This document shows positions 42,187 through 50,693 of a stretch of DNA of 64,000 nucleotides, piece by piece (positions within the stretch are counted from its first letter, which is position 1; each line of letters starts with the position of its first letter). Under the pieces are notes generated by a model. The model did not search any database, was not told the DNA's origin, and was given only the letters and a program-made list of their open reading frames with translations. Source of the DNA: Caballeronia sordidicola (GTDB taxonomy: Bacteria > Pseudomonadota > Gammaproteobacteria > Burkholderiales > Burkholderiaceae); contig NZ_FCOC02000026.1 of the NCBI RefSeq assembly GCF_001544455.2, positions 20,869 through 84,868 of the forward strand, in the 5' to 3' direction. The position numbers were made by a program, and so were the translations under genes.

Positions 42187-43665
42187 ATGCAAAACGCCCC
42201 AATGAGTGCCCTGTTACCCGATGGACTGCTGATGCTGATGGTCGTCGTGGTGTGGTTGAACGACACCATCTTCGGCGTGAAGAGCCGTCAATCGTCGTAT
42301 TTCATTTCCGTCATATCCACGATCGTGGTCGGCGTGTGGTTCGCCTTCCAGGCACTCGATCCCACGCCGCATTACTTCTTCACGCGCATGTACGTGGTCG
42401 ATCCGTTCGCCAGCGCAATGAAAGCGGTGGTGACGCTCGGCTTCGCGGTATCGATCATCTATTCTCGCAAGTACCTTGAAGACCGCGATCTGTTCCGCGG
42501 TGATTTCTTCCTGCTCGGCCTGTTTTCGCTGCTCGGCCAGTGCGTGATGATCTCGGGCAACAACTTCCTGACGCTGTATCTGGGCCTGGAACTGATGTCG
42601 TTGTCGCTGTACGCGGTGATCGCGTTGCGCAAGGACTCGCCGCAAGCCAACGAATCCGCGATGAAGTACTACGTTCTGGGCGCGCTGGCTTCGGGTTTCC
42701 TGCTCTACGGCATCTCGATGCTGTACGGCGCAACCGGCTCGCTAGAACTCAACGAAGTGGCGAAGGCGATTGCGACCGGCCGCATCAACGACGCCGTGCT
42801 GCTCTTCGGCGTGATCTTCGTGGTCGCGGGAATCGCGTTCAAGATGGGCGCGGTGCCGTTCCACATGTGGGTGCCCGACGTCTATCAAGGCGCGCCGACC
42901 GCCATGACATTGATCACCGGCGGCGGTCCGAAAGCCGCGGCGTTCGCCTGGGGCCTGCGTTTCCTGGTGATGGCGCTGCTGCCGCTGGCTGTGGACTGGC
43001 AGGAAATGCTGGTGATTCTCGCCGCGTTGTCGCTGATCGTGGGTAACGTCACGGGTATCGTGCAAAAGAACATCAAGCGGATGCTGGCGTACTCGGCAAT
43101 CTCGAACATGGGCTTTGTGCTGCTCGGCTTGCTCGCGGGCGTGGTCGAGGGCAAGGCGGACAGCGCGGCCGATGCGTACAGCTCGGCCATGTTCTACAGC
43201 ATCATCTACCTGATCACCACGCTCGGCACCTTTGGCGTGATCATGTTGCTGGCACGCAAGGATTTCGAAGCCGAGACGCTCGACGATTTCAAGGGCCTGA
43301 ACCAGCGCAGCCCCGTGTTCGCGTTCGTGATGATGATCATGATGTTCTCGCTCGCCGGCATCCCGCCGATGGTCGGGTTCTACGCCAAACTCGCCGTGCT
43401 CGAAGCCACCATGAACGCCGGCCTGACTTGGCTTGCGGTGCTTGCCGTGTTGTCGTCGCTGGTGGGCGCGTTCTACTACCTGCGTATCGTCAAGCTGATG
43501 TATTTCGATGCACCTACGGACGCATCGCCTATCGTCGCCGATAGCCTCAAGCGTGCGTTGCTCGCGTTCAACGGCCTTGCGGTGCTGGTGCTCGGGATTG
43601 TTCCGGGTCCGCTGATGAAGGCCTGCCTGACCGCTATCACGCATACCTTGCCGTTCCAGTTGTAA
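42187..43665 (+). CDS. nuoN: NADH-quinone oxidoreductase subunit N
   Basis: 492-aa antiporter-like subunit, last of the nuo set. Seen: FLTLYLGLELMSLSLYAVIAL (Glu in the fifth helix), KMGAVPFHMWVPDVYQGAPT and the C-terminal FSLAGIPPMVGFYAKLAV. Its TAA shares one base with the ATG of the DUF2818 gene. Confidence 0.97.
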   Translation: MQNAPMSALLPDGLLMLMVVVVWLNDTIFGVKSRQSSYFISVISTIVVGVWFAFQALDPTPHYFFTRMYVVDPFASAMKAVVTLGFAVSIIYSRKYLEDRDLFRGDFFLLGLFSLLGQCVMISGNNFLTLYLGLELMSLSLYAVIALRKDSPQANESAMKYYVLGALASGFLLYGISMLYGATGSLELNEVAKAIATGRINDAVLLFGVIFVVAGIAFKMGAVPFHMWVPDVYQGAPTAMTLITGGGPKAAAFAWGLRFLVMALLPLAVDWQEMLVILAALSLIVGNVTGIVQKNIKRMLAYSAISNMGFVLLGLLAGVVEGKADSAADAYSSAMFYSIIYLITTLGTFGVIMLLARKDFEAETLDDFKGLNQRSPVFAFVMMIMMFSLAGIPPMVGFYAKLAVLEATMNAGLTWLAVLAVLSSLVGAFYYLRIVKLMYFDAPTDASPIVADSLKRALLAFNGLAVLVLGIVPGPLMKACLTAITHTLPFQL

Positions 43666-43961
43666 TGTCGGCTGCGGGATGGTTTATCGTGTTGTTGGCG
43701 CTTGTGGGCGCCAACCTTCCGTTCGCAAATCAACGCATTTTCGCTGCCGTGCCAATCAAGACGGCGAAAAAAAGCGCGTGGATCCGGATTGCGGAATTGA
43801 TCGTGCTTTATTTTGTCGTGGGCGCGCTCGGCTTTATGCTTGAAGCGCGCGCCGGAAACCGTTTCGAGCAGGGCTGGCAGTTTTACGCCGTGACGTTCAG
43901 CCTCTTTCTCGTGCTCGCGTTTCCCGGTTTCGCTTATCAATATCTCGTCAAGCGCCGCTGA
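43665..43961 (+). CDS. DUF2818 family membrane protein
   Basis: 98-aa protein with three predicted helices (residues about 3-20, 38-58 and 75-93). It looks like DUF2818, a small family found after nuoN in beta-proteobacteria. One-base overlap with nuoN (TAATG) shows coupled expression, so a role as accessory or assembly factor of complex I is plausible, but nothing in the sequence proves it. Confidence 0.8.
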   Translation: MSAAGWFIVLLALVGANLPFANQRIFAAVPIKTAKKSAWIRIAELIVLYFVVGALGFMLEARAGNRFEQGWQFYAVTFSLFLVLAFPGFAYQYLVKRR

Positions 43962-44033
43962 CGGCCACGGCCTTCGCGGCTTGATCCACGCGTTTGGCTA
44001 TTGCCGCCCGACGCGTTTTCTTCAAGGCGCACG

Positions 44034-44672
44034 ATGGCTGACAGTTCTTCACTCGACCCCAAGCATCTATCCGATTCTTCCCCGGATTCTTTTCCCGATT
44101 CCGACGCCGGCCTGATCGAGAAAACGGTCGAAAGCAAGCTGCTGCATCAAGGCAAGTTCCTCACGCTCAAACTCGATACGGTCGAATTGCCCGACGGCAA
44201 GCACGCAACGCGCGAGTTTGTCGAGCATCCGGGCGCAGTGATGATCCTGCCTCTTTTCGACGATGGCCGTGTGCTGCTCGAACGGCAGTACCGGTATCCG
44301 ATTCGTAAAGTTCTGCTCGAGTATCCGGCAGGCAAGCTCGATCCCAACGAGAGCGAACTGGCATGCGCGAAGCGCGAGTTGCATGAGGAAACGGGTTATA
44401 CGGCGCGCGAATGGTTTTTCCTGACGCGGATTCATCCGGTGATTTCGTATTCCACCGAGTTCATCGATTTGTATCTCGCGCGTGGTTTGACGGCGGGCGA
44501 GAACAAGCTCGATGAAGGCGAGTTCCTGGAGACTTTCATTGCGGATCGCTCGCAGATTTTCGAGTGGATCAGAAGCGGCCAGATCAGCGATGTGAAGACG
44601 ATCATCGGCAGCTTCTGGCTTGAAAAGGTGATGTCCGGCGAGTGGAAACTCGGCGATCCTGTCAGCGAATGA
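44034..44672 (+). CDS. Nudix hydrolase, ADP-ribose pyrophosphatase type
   Basis: 212 aa. The complete Nudix box G-x5-E-x7-REL-x2-E-E-x-G is present at about residues 101-123 (from GKLDPNE to RELHEETG). Upstream, VMILPLFDDGRVLLERQYRYP and the later SPG-like region resemble NudF-type enzymes that cut ADP-ribose to AMP and ribose 5-phosphate. The N-terminal 20 residues are Ser/Asp-rich. Last gene of the nuo transcription unit, before a terminator. Confidence 0.88.
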   Translation: MADSSSLDPKHLSDSSPDSFPDSDAGLIEKTVESKLLHQGKFLTLKLDTVELPDGKHATREFVEHPGAVMILPLFDDGRVLLERQYRYPIRKVLLEYPAGKLDPNESELACAKRELHEETGYTAREWFFLTRIHPVISYSTEFIDLYLARGLTAGENKLDEGEFLETFIADRSQIFEWIRSGQISDVKTIIGSFWLEKVMSGEWKLGDPVSE

Positions 44673-44689
44673 TCGGTTTGAAATGAAGA

Positions 44690-44715
44690 AACAGCGGCCT
44701 GCGGGCCGCTGTTTT
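44690..44715 (+). terminator. Terminator of the nuo operon
   Basis: AACAGCGGCC (44690-44699) pairs with GGCCGCTGTT (44704-44713), followed by TTGTTTG. Confidence 0.8.
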
Positions 44716-44883
44716 GTTTGTGCGCTTCATCAAAAACAACGCCACCAAGCGCGCCGCCTACCGCCGGGCTAAAATCGAACATTCGTTTTCTCGATTCATC
44801 AAATAGTCGCAGACGCAAATTTACGAACGACCGTTCACAAAACGCGCTTTTGCGATTAAACTTTCCGGCAAGCCCTGATTAGC

Positions 44884-45363
44884 ATGAAGGTTCTCGATTT
44901 GAAGTGTTCGCACGACCATCGGTTCGAAGGCTGGTTTGCTTCGGCCGACGAGTTCGAATCCCAGTTGTCGCGCAAGCTCGTGGCTTGCCCGGTGTGTTCT
45001 TCAACAGAAGTAAGCCGCGTGCCATCGGCGCCGCGGCTGAATTTGTCGACGTCGCGCACCGGGCGCACCGAACAGCCGAGTGACAGCACGAGCGTTGTGC
45101 AAGCGGCCCAGCCACAGCAGCCGGCGGAAAACGCCATGCAGGCGCAAGCCCGCGCGCTTCATTTCATGCGGGAGATCCTGGCGAAAACCGAGAACGTGGG
45201 CGATCGATTTGCCGAAGAAGCGCGGCGCATGCATTACGACGAAGCGCCGGCGCGCAACATTCGCGGCGTTGCTACGCCCGAAGATGCGCACGCGTTGATG
45301 GAAGAAGGCATCGACGTGATGCCGCTGCCCGTGCCGGCCGCACTGAAAGAGCCGCTGCAATAA
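44884..45363 (+). CDS. DUF1178 family protein
   Basis: 159-aa soluble protein. The N-terminal part has a zinc-ribbon look (MKVLDLKCSHDHRFEGWFAS, then LVACPVCSST), with CxH and CPVC pairs that could bind zinc. The C-terminal half carries the strongly conserved FAEEARRMHYDEAPARNIRG and the EEGIDVMPLP ending. Function of the family is unknown. Own transcription unit between the nuo operon and the acyl-CoA cluster. Confidence 0.85.
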   Translation: MKVLDLKCSHDHRFEGWFASADEFESQLSRKLVACPVCSSTEVSRVPSAPRLNLSTSRTGRTEQPSDSTSVVQAAQPQQPAENAMQAQARALHFMREILAKTENVGDRFAEEARRMHYDEAPARNIRGVATPEDAHALMEEGIDVMPLPVPAALKEPLQ

Positions 45364-45432
45364 GCTGACGCACGTTGGCTTGACGCGCGTCTCCTCGTGG
45401 CCGACCCGGGTCATGACAGGAGACGAGAGCGT

Positions 45433-46629
45433 ATGGACCTGAATTATTCCCCCGCCGACGACGCTTTTCGCGCCGACATCTGCGCCTGGCTCGACGCCAA
45501 TCTGCCGCAAGCCTTGCGGTCCAAGGTACTCGATCACAAACGTCTGAGCCGCGACGATTACGCGAGCTGGCACAAGCTGCTTGGCACGCGCGGCTGGTCC
45601 GTCGTTGCATGGCCGAAGGAATTTGGCGGCCCCGGCTGGAACGCGACGCAGCGCCATATATGGGATGAGGAATGCGCGCGCATTGGTGCGCCGGGCGTGC
45701 TGCCGTTCGGGGTATCCATGGTCGCGCCCGTTCTCATGAAATACGGCAGCGACGCACAAAAAGCCCATTATTTGCCGCGCATTCTCGATGGCACCGACTG
45801 GTGGTGCCAAGGATATTCCGAACCGGGATCGGGCTCCGACCTGGCCTCATTGAGAACACGCGCCGAACGCCAGGGCGATCACTACGTGGTCAACGGCCAG
45901 AAAACCTGGACCACGCTCGGACAATTCGCCGACATGATGTTCTGCCTCGTGCGCACGGACAGCGGCGCGAAGAAGCAGGAAGGCATTTCGTTCCTGCTTA
46001 TCGACATGAAAACGCCGGGTATTACCGTGCGCCCGATCATCACGCTCGATGAAGATCACGAAGTCAACGAAGTGTTCTTCGAGGATGTGAAGGTGCCGCT
46101 GGAAAATCTCGTCGGTGACGAGAATCGTGGCTGGACTTACGCTAAGTATTTGCTTGGACACGAGCGCACGGGCATTGCCCGCGTCGGACAATCGAAGCGT
46201 GAACTGGTGTTCCTCAAGCGACTGGCCGCCGACCAGAAGAAGGGCGGTGCGCCGTTACTCAAGGATCCCGTGTTCGCCGCAAAAATCGCCGCGCTCGAAA
46301 TCGAGATCATGGCGCTCGAAGTCACCGTGCAGCGCGTGGTCGCGAGCGAAGCGAACGGTCGCGGACCCGGGCCGGAAGCATCGATGTTGAAGATCAAGGG
46401 CACTGAAGTCCAGCAAGCGCTGACCGAGTTGATGGTGGAAGCCGCCGGACCGCAAGCTGCGGCATTCGATCCGGCTTATCTGGAAGGAGAACGCGAGCAC
46501 AGCCTCGCCGGTGACGACGCAGCCGCGCCGCTCGCCGCGTATTACTTCAACTTCCGCAAGACATCGATCTATGGCGGCTCGAACGAAATTCAAAAAAACA
46601 TCATCGCGCAGATGATTCTGGGCTTGTGA
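45433..46629 (+). CDS. Acyl-CoA dehydrogenase, large-type partner of a pair
   Basis: 398-aa FAD-dependent acyl-CoA dehydrogenase. Typical motifs are WCQGYSEPGSGSDLASL and KTWTTLGQFADMMFCLVRT for FAD and substrate. Near the C-terminus, IYGGSNEIQKNI has glycine (about residue 381) where medium-chain enzymes have the catalytic glutamate. The next gene (11 bases on) encodes a second, divergent dehydrogenase with Glu at that place, so they may form a heteromeric enzyme. The ATG at 45433 is preferred to 45397. Confidence 0.88.
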   Translation: MDLNYSPADDAFRADICAWLDANLPQALRSKVLDHKRLSRDDYASWHKLLGTRGWSVVAWPKEFGGPGWNATQRHIWDEECARIGAPGVLPFGVSMVAPVLMKYGSDAQKAHYLPRILDGTDWWCQGYSEPGSGSDLASLRTRAERQGDHYVVNGQKTWTTLGQFADMMFCLVRTDSGAKKQEGISFLLIDMKTPGITVRPIITLDEDHEVNEVFFEDVKVPLENLVGDENRGWTYAKYLLGHERTGIARVGQSKRELVFLKRLAADQKKGGAPLLKDPVFAAKIAALEIEIMALEVTVQRVVASEANGRGPGPEASMLKIKGTEVQQALTELMVEAAGPQAAAFDPAYLEGEREHSLAGDDAAAPLAAYYFNFRKTSIYGGSNEIQKNIIAQMILGL

Positions 46630-46639
46630 GGAGCGGCAC

Positions 46640-47761
46640 ATGGACTTCAATTTCACCGACGAACAGCAGCAGTTTCGAGATGCCTTGCGCCGCTATCTCG
46701 ACAACGAATACACATTCGATGCACGGCAGAAAATCGTGGCATCGAAACAAGGAGTCGATGCAAAACACTGGACCGCTTTCACGGAGCTAGGACTGACCGC
46801 TTTGCCCGCGCCCGAAGCACAAGGCGGATTCGATGGCGGTCCGGTAGATATGCTGGTCGTCATGCAGGAACTCGGGCGGGCGCTGGTCGTGGAGCCGTAT
46901 TGGGCGACCGTAGTTGGTATGGAGGCGTTGCGGCTTGCGGGTGATCAAGACGCGCTGGCATGGCTCGAACGTGCGGCCGCAGGCGAGAACAAGCTCGCGG
47001 TGGCGTTTCACGAGCCGCGTGCGCGCTACGACCTGTTCTCCATCGAATCCACCGCTCAGGCTCAGGGCGATCAAATCACGTTGAGCGGCGAGAAGTCGCT
47101 GGTCCTGCACGGCGCGCAGGCTGACGTATGGATCGTGCCCGCGCGGCTGAACGGTGAAATTGCGTTGTTCGCAATCGAGCGCAATGCAGCTAACGTAACG
47201 ATCACGGAGTATCGGACGATCGACGGTCAGCGTGCCGCGACCTTGAAATTCACAGGCACGCCGGCCAGGCGTCTGGGCGACGCGCAAACCGGCGCGGCGA
47301 CGCTCGAACGTATCGCGGACTACGCCACGTTCCTGCTGTGTGCCGAAGCGGTAGGCGTGCTCGATGCACTAAATCACGCGACGGTTGAATACACGAAGGA
47401 GCGCAAGCAGTTCGGCACGCCCATCGCACGTTTTCAGGCGTTGCAGCATCGCATGGTCGAGATGCTGATTCATGCCGAGCAGGCACGTTCGATCACGTAT
47501 CTGGCGGCCGCGCGCTATTCGAGCAATGACGCCGATGAACGCCGTCGCGCAATCTCTGCCGCGAAAGCGCGCGTTGGCCAGGCGGCGCGTTTTGTCGGTC
47601 AACAAGCCGTGCAATTGCACGGCGGCATGGGCGTGACGAATGAAGTCGCGGCGGCGCACTGGTTCAAGCGCCTGTCGATCATCGAAACAACATTGGGCGA
47701 TGTCGATCATCATCTGGAGCGGTTTGCGTCGCTTCCCGGATTTGCGGACACAACCGTTTAA
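46640..47761 (+). CDS. Acyl-CoA dehydrogenase, small-type partner
   Basis: 373-aa acyl-CoA dehydrogenase of the PimD/FadE-beta-like kind. N- and C-terminal helical domains are recognisable (FTDEQQQFRDALRRYL, QFGTPIARFQALQHRMVEM), and HGGMGVTNEVAAAHWFKRL is the usual C-terminal segment. The FAD-binding middle domain is weakly conserved. Glu349 aligns by eye with the catalytic base of medium-chain enzymes. Paired with the preceding gene. Confidence 0.85.
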   Translation: MDFNFTDEQQQFRDALRRYLDNEYTFDARQKIVASKQGVDAKHWTAFTELGLTALPAPEAQGGFDGGPVDMLVVMQELGRALVVEPYWATVVGMEALRLAGDQDALAWLERAAAGENKLAVAFHEPRARYDLFSIESTAQAQGDQITLSGEKSLVLHGAQADVWIVPARLNGEIALFAIERNAANVTITEYRTIDGQRAATLKFTGTPARRLGDAQTGAATLERIADYATFLLCAEAVGVLDALNHATVEYTKERKQFGTPIARFQALQHRMVEMLIHAEQARSITYLAAARYSSNDADERRRAISAAKARVGQAARFVGQQAVQLHGGMGVTNEVAAAHWFKRLSIIETTLGDVDHHLERFASLPGFADTTV

Positions 47762-47792
47762 ACGATCGCCGAATCAGGAAAGGAGAATCGAG

Positions 47793-48251
47793 ATGACTTT
47801 CAGCTATGAAGATTTCAAGGTCGGGGACGTGGCCGAACTCAGCAGCCATACGTTTTCGAAAGACGAGATTATCGAATTTGCCGGGCGTTATGATCCGCAG
47901 CCTTTTCATTTGAGCGAAGCAGGCGGCGAAGCGTCTCCATTCGGCGGTTTGGTCGCGAGCGGATGGAACACCTGTTCCGCGATGATGGGCATTCTCGTGC
48001 GCGATATGCTGGCCGATTCAACCTCAAGGGGTTCTCCTGGCCTCGATAATATCCGCTGGCTCAGACCCGTTCGCGTGAACGACAGCGTGCGGTTGACGGT
48101 GCGGGTACTGAGCAAGCGGGTATCGGCGAGCAAGCCGGATCGCGGGATTGTTGGTACGCGCTGGGAGGCCTATAACCAGAATGGCGAACTGGTATTGACG
48201 GTGGATTCATCGGCGATATTCGGGCTTCGTCATCCGGAAAACACGCAATGA
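47793..48251 (+). CDS. MaoC-family dehydratase 1
   Basis: 152-aa single hot-dog domain. The R-specific hydratase motif is YDPQPFHLSE with the Asp/His catalytic pair near residues 34-39, followed by GLVASGW. Hydrates trans-2-enoyl-CoA to (R)-3-hydroxyacyl-CoA or works with the next MaoC protein. The ATG at 47793 has GGAGA upstream. Its stop overlaps the next start as ATGA. Confidence 0.88.
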   Translation: MTFSYEDFKVGDVAELSSHTFSKDEIIEFAGRYDPQPFHLSEAGGEASPFGGLVASGWNTCSAMMGILVRDMLADSTSRGSPGLDNIRWLRPVRVNDSVRLTVRVLSKRVSASKPDRGIVGTRWEAYNQNGELVLTVDSSAIFGLRHPENTQ

Positions 48252-48700
48252 CGCTCGCCTCCGCAGCGGATATGAAAGCGGCGCAAGGCAGCGAGGAATA
48301 CGTGAGCGATTGGCTTGAAATTGACCAGCCTCGCGTGAACCGATTCGCCGATGCCACTGACGATCATCAATGGATTCACGTCGACGCAGAACGGGCGAAG
48401 AAAGAGTCGCCGTTTGGCGGTCCGATCGCGCACGGGTTTTTGACGTTGGCGCTGGTTCCGAAATGGCTTGAGGAGTGCGTTCCGCTGCAACAGAAACTCG
48501 GGGTGAACTACGGCACGAACAAGGTGCGGTTCATGTCGCCGGTTCTGGTCGGCTCGAAGTTGAGAGCCCGGTTTTTCGCCGAGACCGTGACCGACGTGGA
48601 GCAGGGCGGCGTGCAGGTGATCTGGCGCGTCACCGTACAAAAAGAAGGCGCTGAAAAACCGGTGTGTGTTGCCGAGTTTATTACCCGGCATTATTTCTGA
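48248..48700 (+). CDS. MaoC-family dehydratase 2
   Basis: 150-aa hot-dog hydratase. FADATDDHQWIHVD contains the Asp-His pair, followed by SPFGGPIAHGFLTLAL, the typical second motif. Four-base overlap with MaoC 1 suggests that the two act together, possibly as a heteromer, downstream of the paired dehydrogenases in one rightward operon. Converges on the GST gene. Confidence 0.88.
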   Translation: MTLASAADMKAAQGSEEYVSDWLEIDQPRVNRFADATDDHQWIHVDAERAKKESPFGGPIAHGFLTLALVPKWLEECVPLQQKLGVNYGTNKVRFMSPVLVGSKLRARFFAETVTDVEQGGVQVIWRVTVQKEGAEKPVCVAEFITRHYF

Positions 48701-48717
48701 CGTTGCGTTGCTCGGCG

Positions 48718-49410
48718 CTACCGCCTCGCATACTGCTGCGCGCCAAACAGTACTTCGCGTTGCTTGTCGCCGGTCAGATCCCGGCGAGCCGCGGCCAGCA
48801 CTTCAACCCCGCGAATCACCGCGGGCCGCGCGGCAATTTCATCGAACCATCGTTTGACGTTGGGAAATTCATCTAGCTCGATGCCCTGATTCTTCCACGA
48901 ACGTGTCCACGGAAACGTGGCGATATCCGCGATTGAATATTCATTGCCCGCAAGATACTTCGTCACGCCCAACTGCTTGTCCATCACGCCATACAAACGC
49001 TTCGCTTCGTTCGAATATCGATTGATCGCGTATTCGATTTTCTCCGGCGCGTAGATCCGGAAGTGATGCGCCTGACCGAGCATGGGCCCGACACCGCCCA
49101 TCTGGAACATCAGCCATTGCATGGTGGTGTATCGGCCAACTGGATCGAGCGGCAGGAACTTGCCCGTCTTTTCAGCGAGATAAAACAGGATCGCGCCGGA
49201 TTCAAAAAGTGCGAGCGGCTTGCCTTCGGGACCATCGCTGTCAATGATCGCCGGGATCTTGTTGTTCGAGCTGATCGCGAGGAAGTCGGGCGTGAACTGG
49301 TCGCCAGCGCCAATATCGATGGGATGCACGGCGTATTCCAGCCCGAGTTCTTCCAGCATGATATGAATCTTGTGGCCGTTCGGCGTGGCCCAGCTATAGA
49401 CATCGATCAT
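48718..49410 (-). CDS. Glutathione S-transferase, YfcG/Nu-class-like
   Basis: 230-aa GST. The N-terminal thioredoxin-like part starts MIDVYSWATPNGHKIHIMLEE, where TPNGHK is the active-site loop of the YfcG type, and has ISSNNKIPAIID before the glutathione-binding ESGAILFYLAE. The C-terminal helical domain contains NEYSIADIATFPW. YfcG-like enzymes have disulfide reductase activity. The ATG at 49410 is preferred to an upstream in-frame start. 44 bases after the dehydrogenase gene, last of a leftward run. Confidence 0.88.
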   Translation of the reverse strand: MIDVYSWATPNGHKIHIMLEELGLEYAVHPIDIGAGDQFTPDFLAISSNNKIPAIIDSDGPEGKPLALFESGAILFYLAEKTGKFLPLDPVGRYTTMQWLMFQMGGVGPMLGQAHHFRIYAPEKIEYAINRYSNEAKRLYGVMDKQLGVTKYLAGNEYSIADIATFPWTRSWKNQGIELDEFPNVKRWFDEIAARPAVIRGVEVLAAARRDLTGDKQREVLFGAQQYARR

Positions 49411-49453
49411 TTTTGCTCCGGGTGTGGATGGGCACTTATGCGTGTTGTGCGTG

Positions 49454-50668
49454 TTACGCGTACCGCGCGAGCTCAAGCTTGGCAATCGCATTCCGATGCA
49501 CTTCGTCGGGCCCATCGGCGAGCCTCAGCGTTCGTGCATGCGCATAGGCGTAGGCGAGCGGAAAGTCGTCCGACACACCTGCGGCGCCATGCGCCTGAAT
49601 CGCCCAATCAATGACCTCGCACGCAATGTTCGGCGCGACGACCTTGATCATCGCAATCTCGCCGCGTGCACCTTTGTTGCCGACCGTGTCCATCATGTAC
49701 GCGGCTTTCAGCGTCAACAGGCGCGCCTGCTCTATCATGATCCGTGCCTCGGCAATGCGCTCCTGCGTCACGCCGTGCGCGGCTATCGGCTTGCCGAAAG
49801 CAACGCGTTGCGACGTCCGCCTGCACATGAGTTCCAGTGCGCGCTCGGCCAAACCGATCAGGCGCATGCAGTGGTGAATGCGTCCCGGCCCAAGGCGCCC
49901 TTGCGCGATTTCGAAGCCGCGTCCTTCGCCGAGCAATACATTCGATACCGGCACGCGCACGTTCTCGAGCGTGATATCCATGTGGCCGTGCGGCGCGTCG
50001 TCGTAGCCGAACACCGAAAGCGGCCGGTGCACCGTAATGCCCGATGAATCCGCGGGAACGAGGATCATCGATTGTTGCTGGTGCTTGGGTGCGTCGGGAT
50101 CGGTCTTGCCCATCACGATATACACCTTGCATCGCGGATCGCCCGCGCCCGATGACCACCACTTGTGGCCGTTGATCACATAGCTGTCGCCATCGCGAAC
50201 GATGCTGCACTGGATATTCGTTGCATCCGACGAAGCCACGTCTGGCTCTGTCATCAGGAATGCCGAGCGGATTTCGCCTTGCAGCAGCGGTTCGAGCCAT
50301 TGCTGCTTCTGCTGGTCGCTGCCATAACGTTCGACGGTTTCCATGTTGCCCGTATCGGGCGCGCCGCAATTGAACACTTCGGGCGCCCATGGCACGCGGC
50401 CCATGATTTCGCAAAGCGGCGCGTATTCCAGATTGCTCAAACCCGCGCCACGCTCCGATTCGGGGAGGAACAGATTCCACAAACCCGCGTCGCGCGCGTT
50501 TTGCTTCAGCGTCTCGATGAGCGCAAGTGGAATCCATGCGTCACCCTTTGCGCGGTTCGCGGCGATCTCCTGATTGAATGCGTGTTCGTTCGGATAGATG
50601 TGTTCATCGAAGAAAGCGGTCAGCTTGTGGCGCAATTCCTGCACTTTTGGCGTGTAGTCGAAATTCAT
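49454..50668 (-). CDS. Acyl-CoA dehydrogenase, ACAD10/11-like
   Basis: 404-aa acyl-CoA dehydrogenase. AFLMTEPDVASSDATN and NGHKWWSSGAGDPRCK are the FAD/substrate motifs and RVAFGKPIAAHGVTQERIAEARI is in the C-terminal domain. The active-site base is Asp385 (LADGPDEVHR) in place of Glu, the pattern of ACAD10/ACAD11. Those human proteins carry an APH-type kinase domain on the same chain; here the kinase is a separate gene 25 bases upstream. The pair may act on 4-hydroxyacyl-CoAs (inference). Confidence 0.88.
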   Translation of the reverse strand: MNFDYTPKVQELRHKLTAFFDEHIYPNEHAFNQEIAANRAKGDAWIPLALIETLKQNARDAGLWNLFLPESERGAGLSNLEYAPLCEIMGRVPWAPEVFNCGAPDTGNMETVERYGSDQQKQQWLEPLLQGEIRSAFLMTEPDVASSDATNIQCSIVRDGDSYVINGHKWWSSGAGDPRCKVYIVMGKTDPDAPKHQQQSMILVPADSSGITVHRPLSVFGYDDAPHGHMDITLENVRVPVSNVLLGEGRGFEIAQGRLGPGRIHHCMRLIGLAERALELMCRRTSQRVAFGKPIAAHGVTQERIAEARIMIEQARLLTLKAAYMMDTVGNKGARGEIAMIKVVAPNIACEVIDWAIQAHGAAGVSDDFPLAYAYAHARTLRLADGPDEVHRNAIAKLELARYA

Positions 50669-50693
50669 GTCGTCTCCTGTTTCCCGATGGGAC

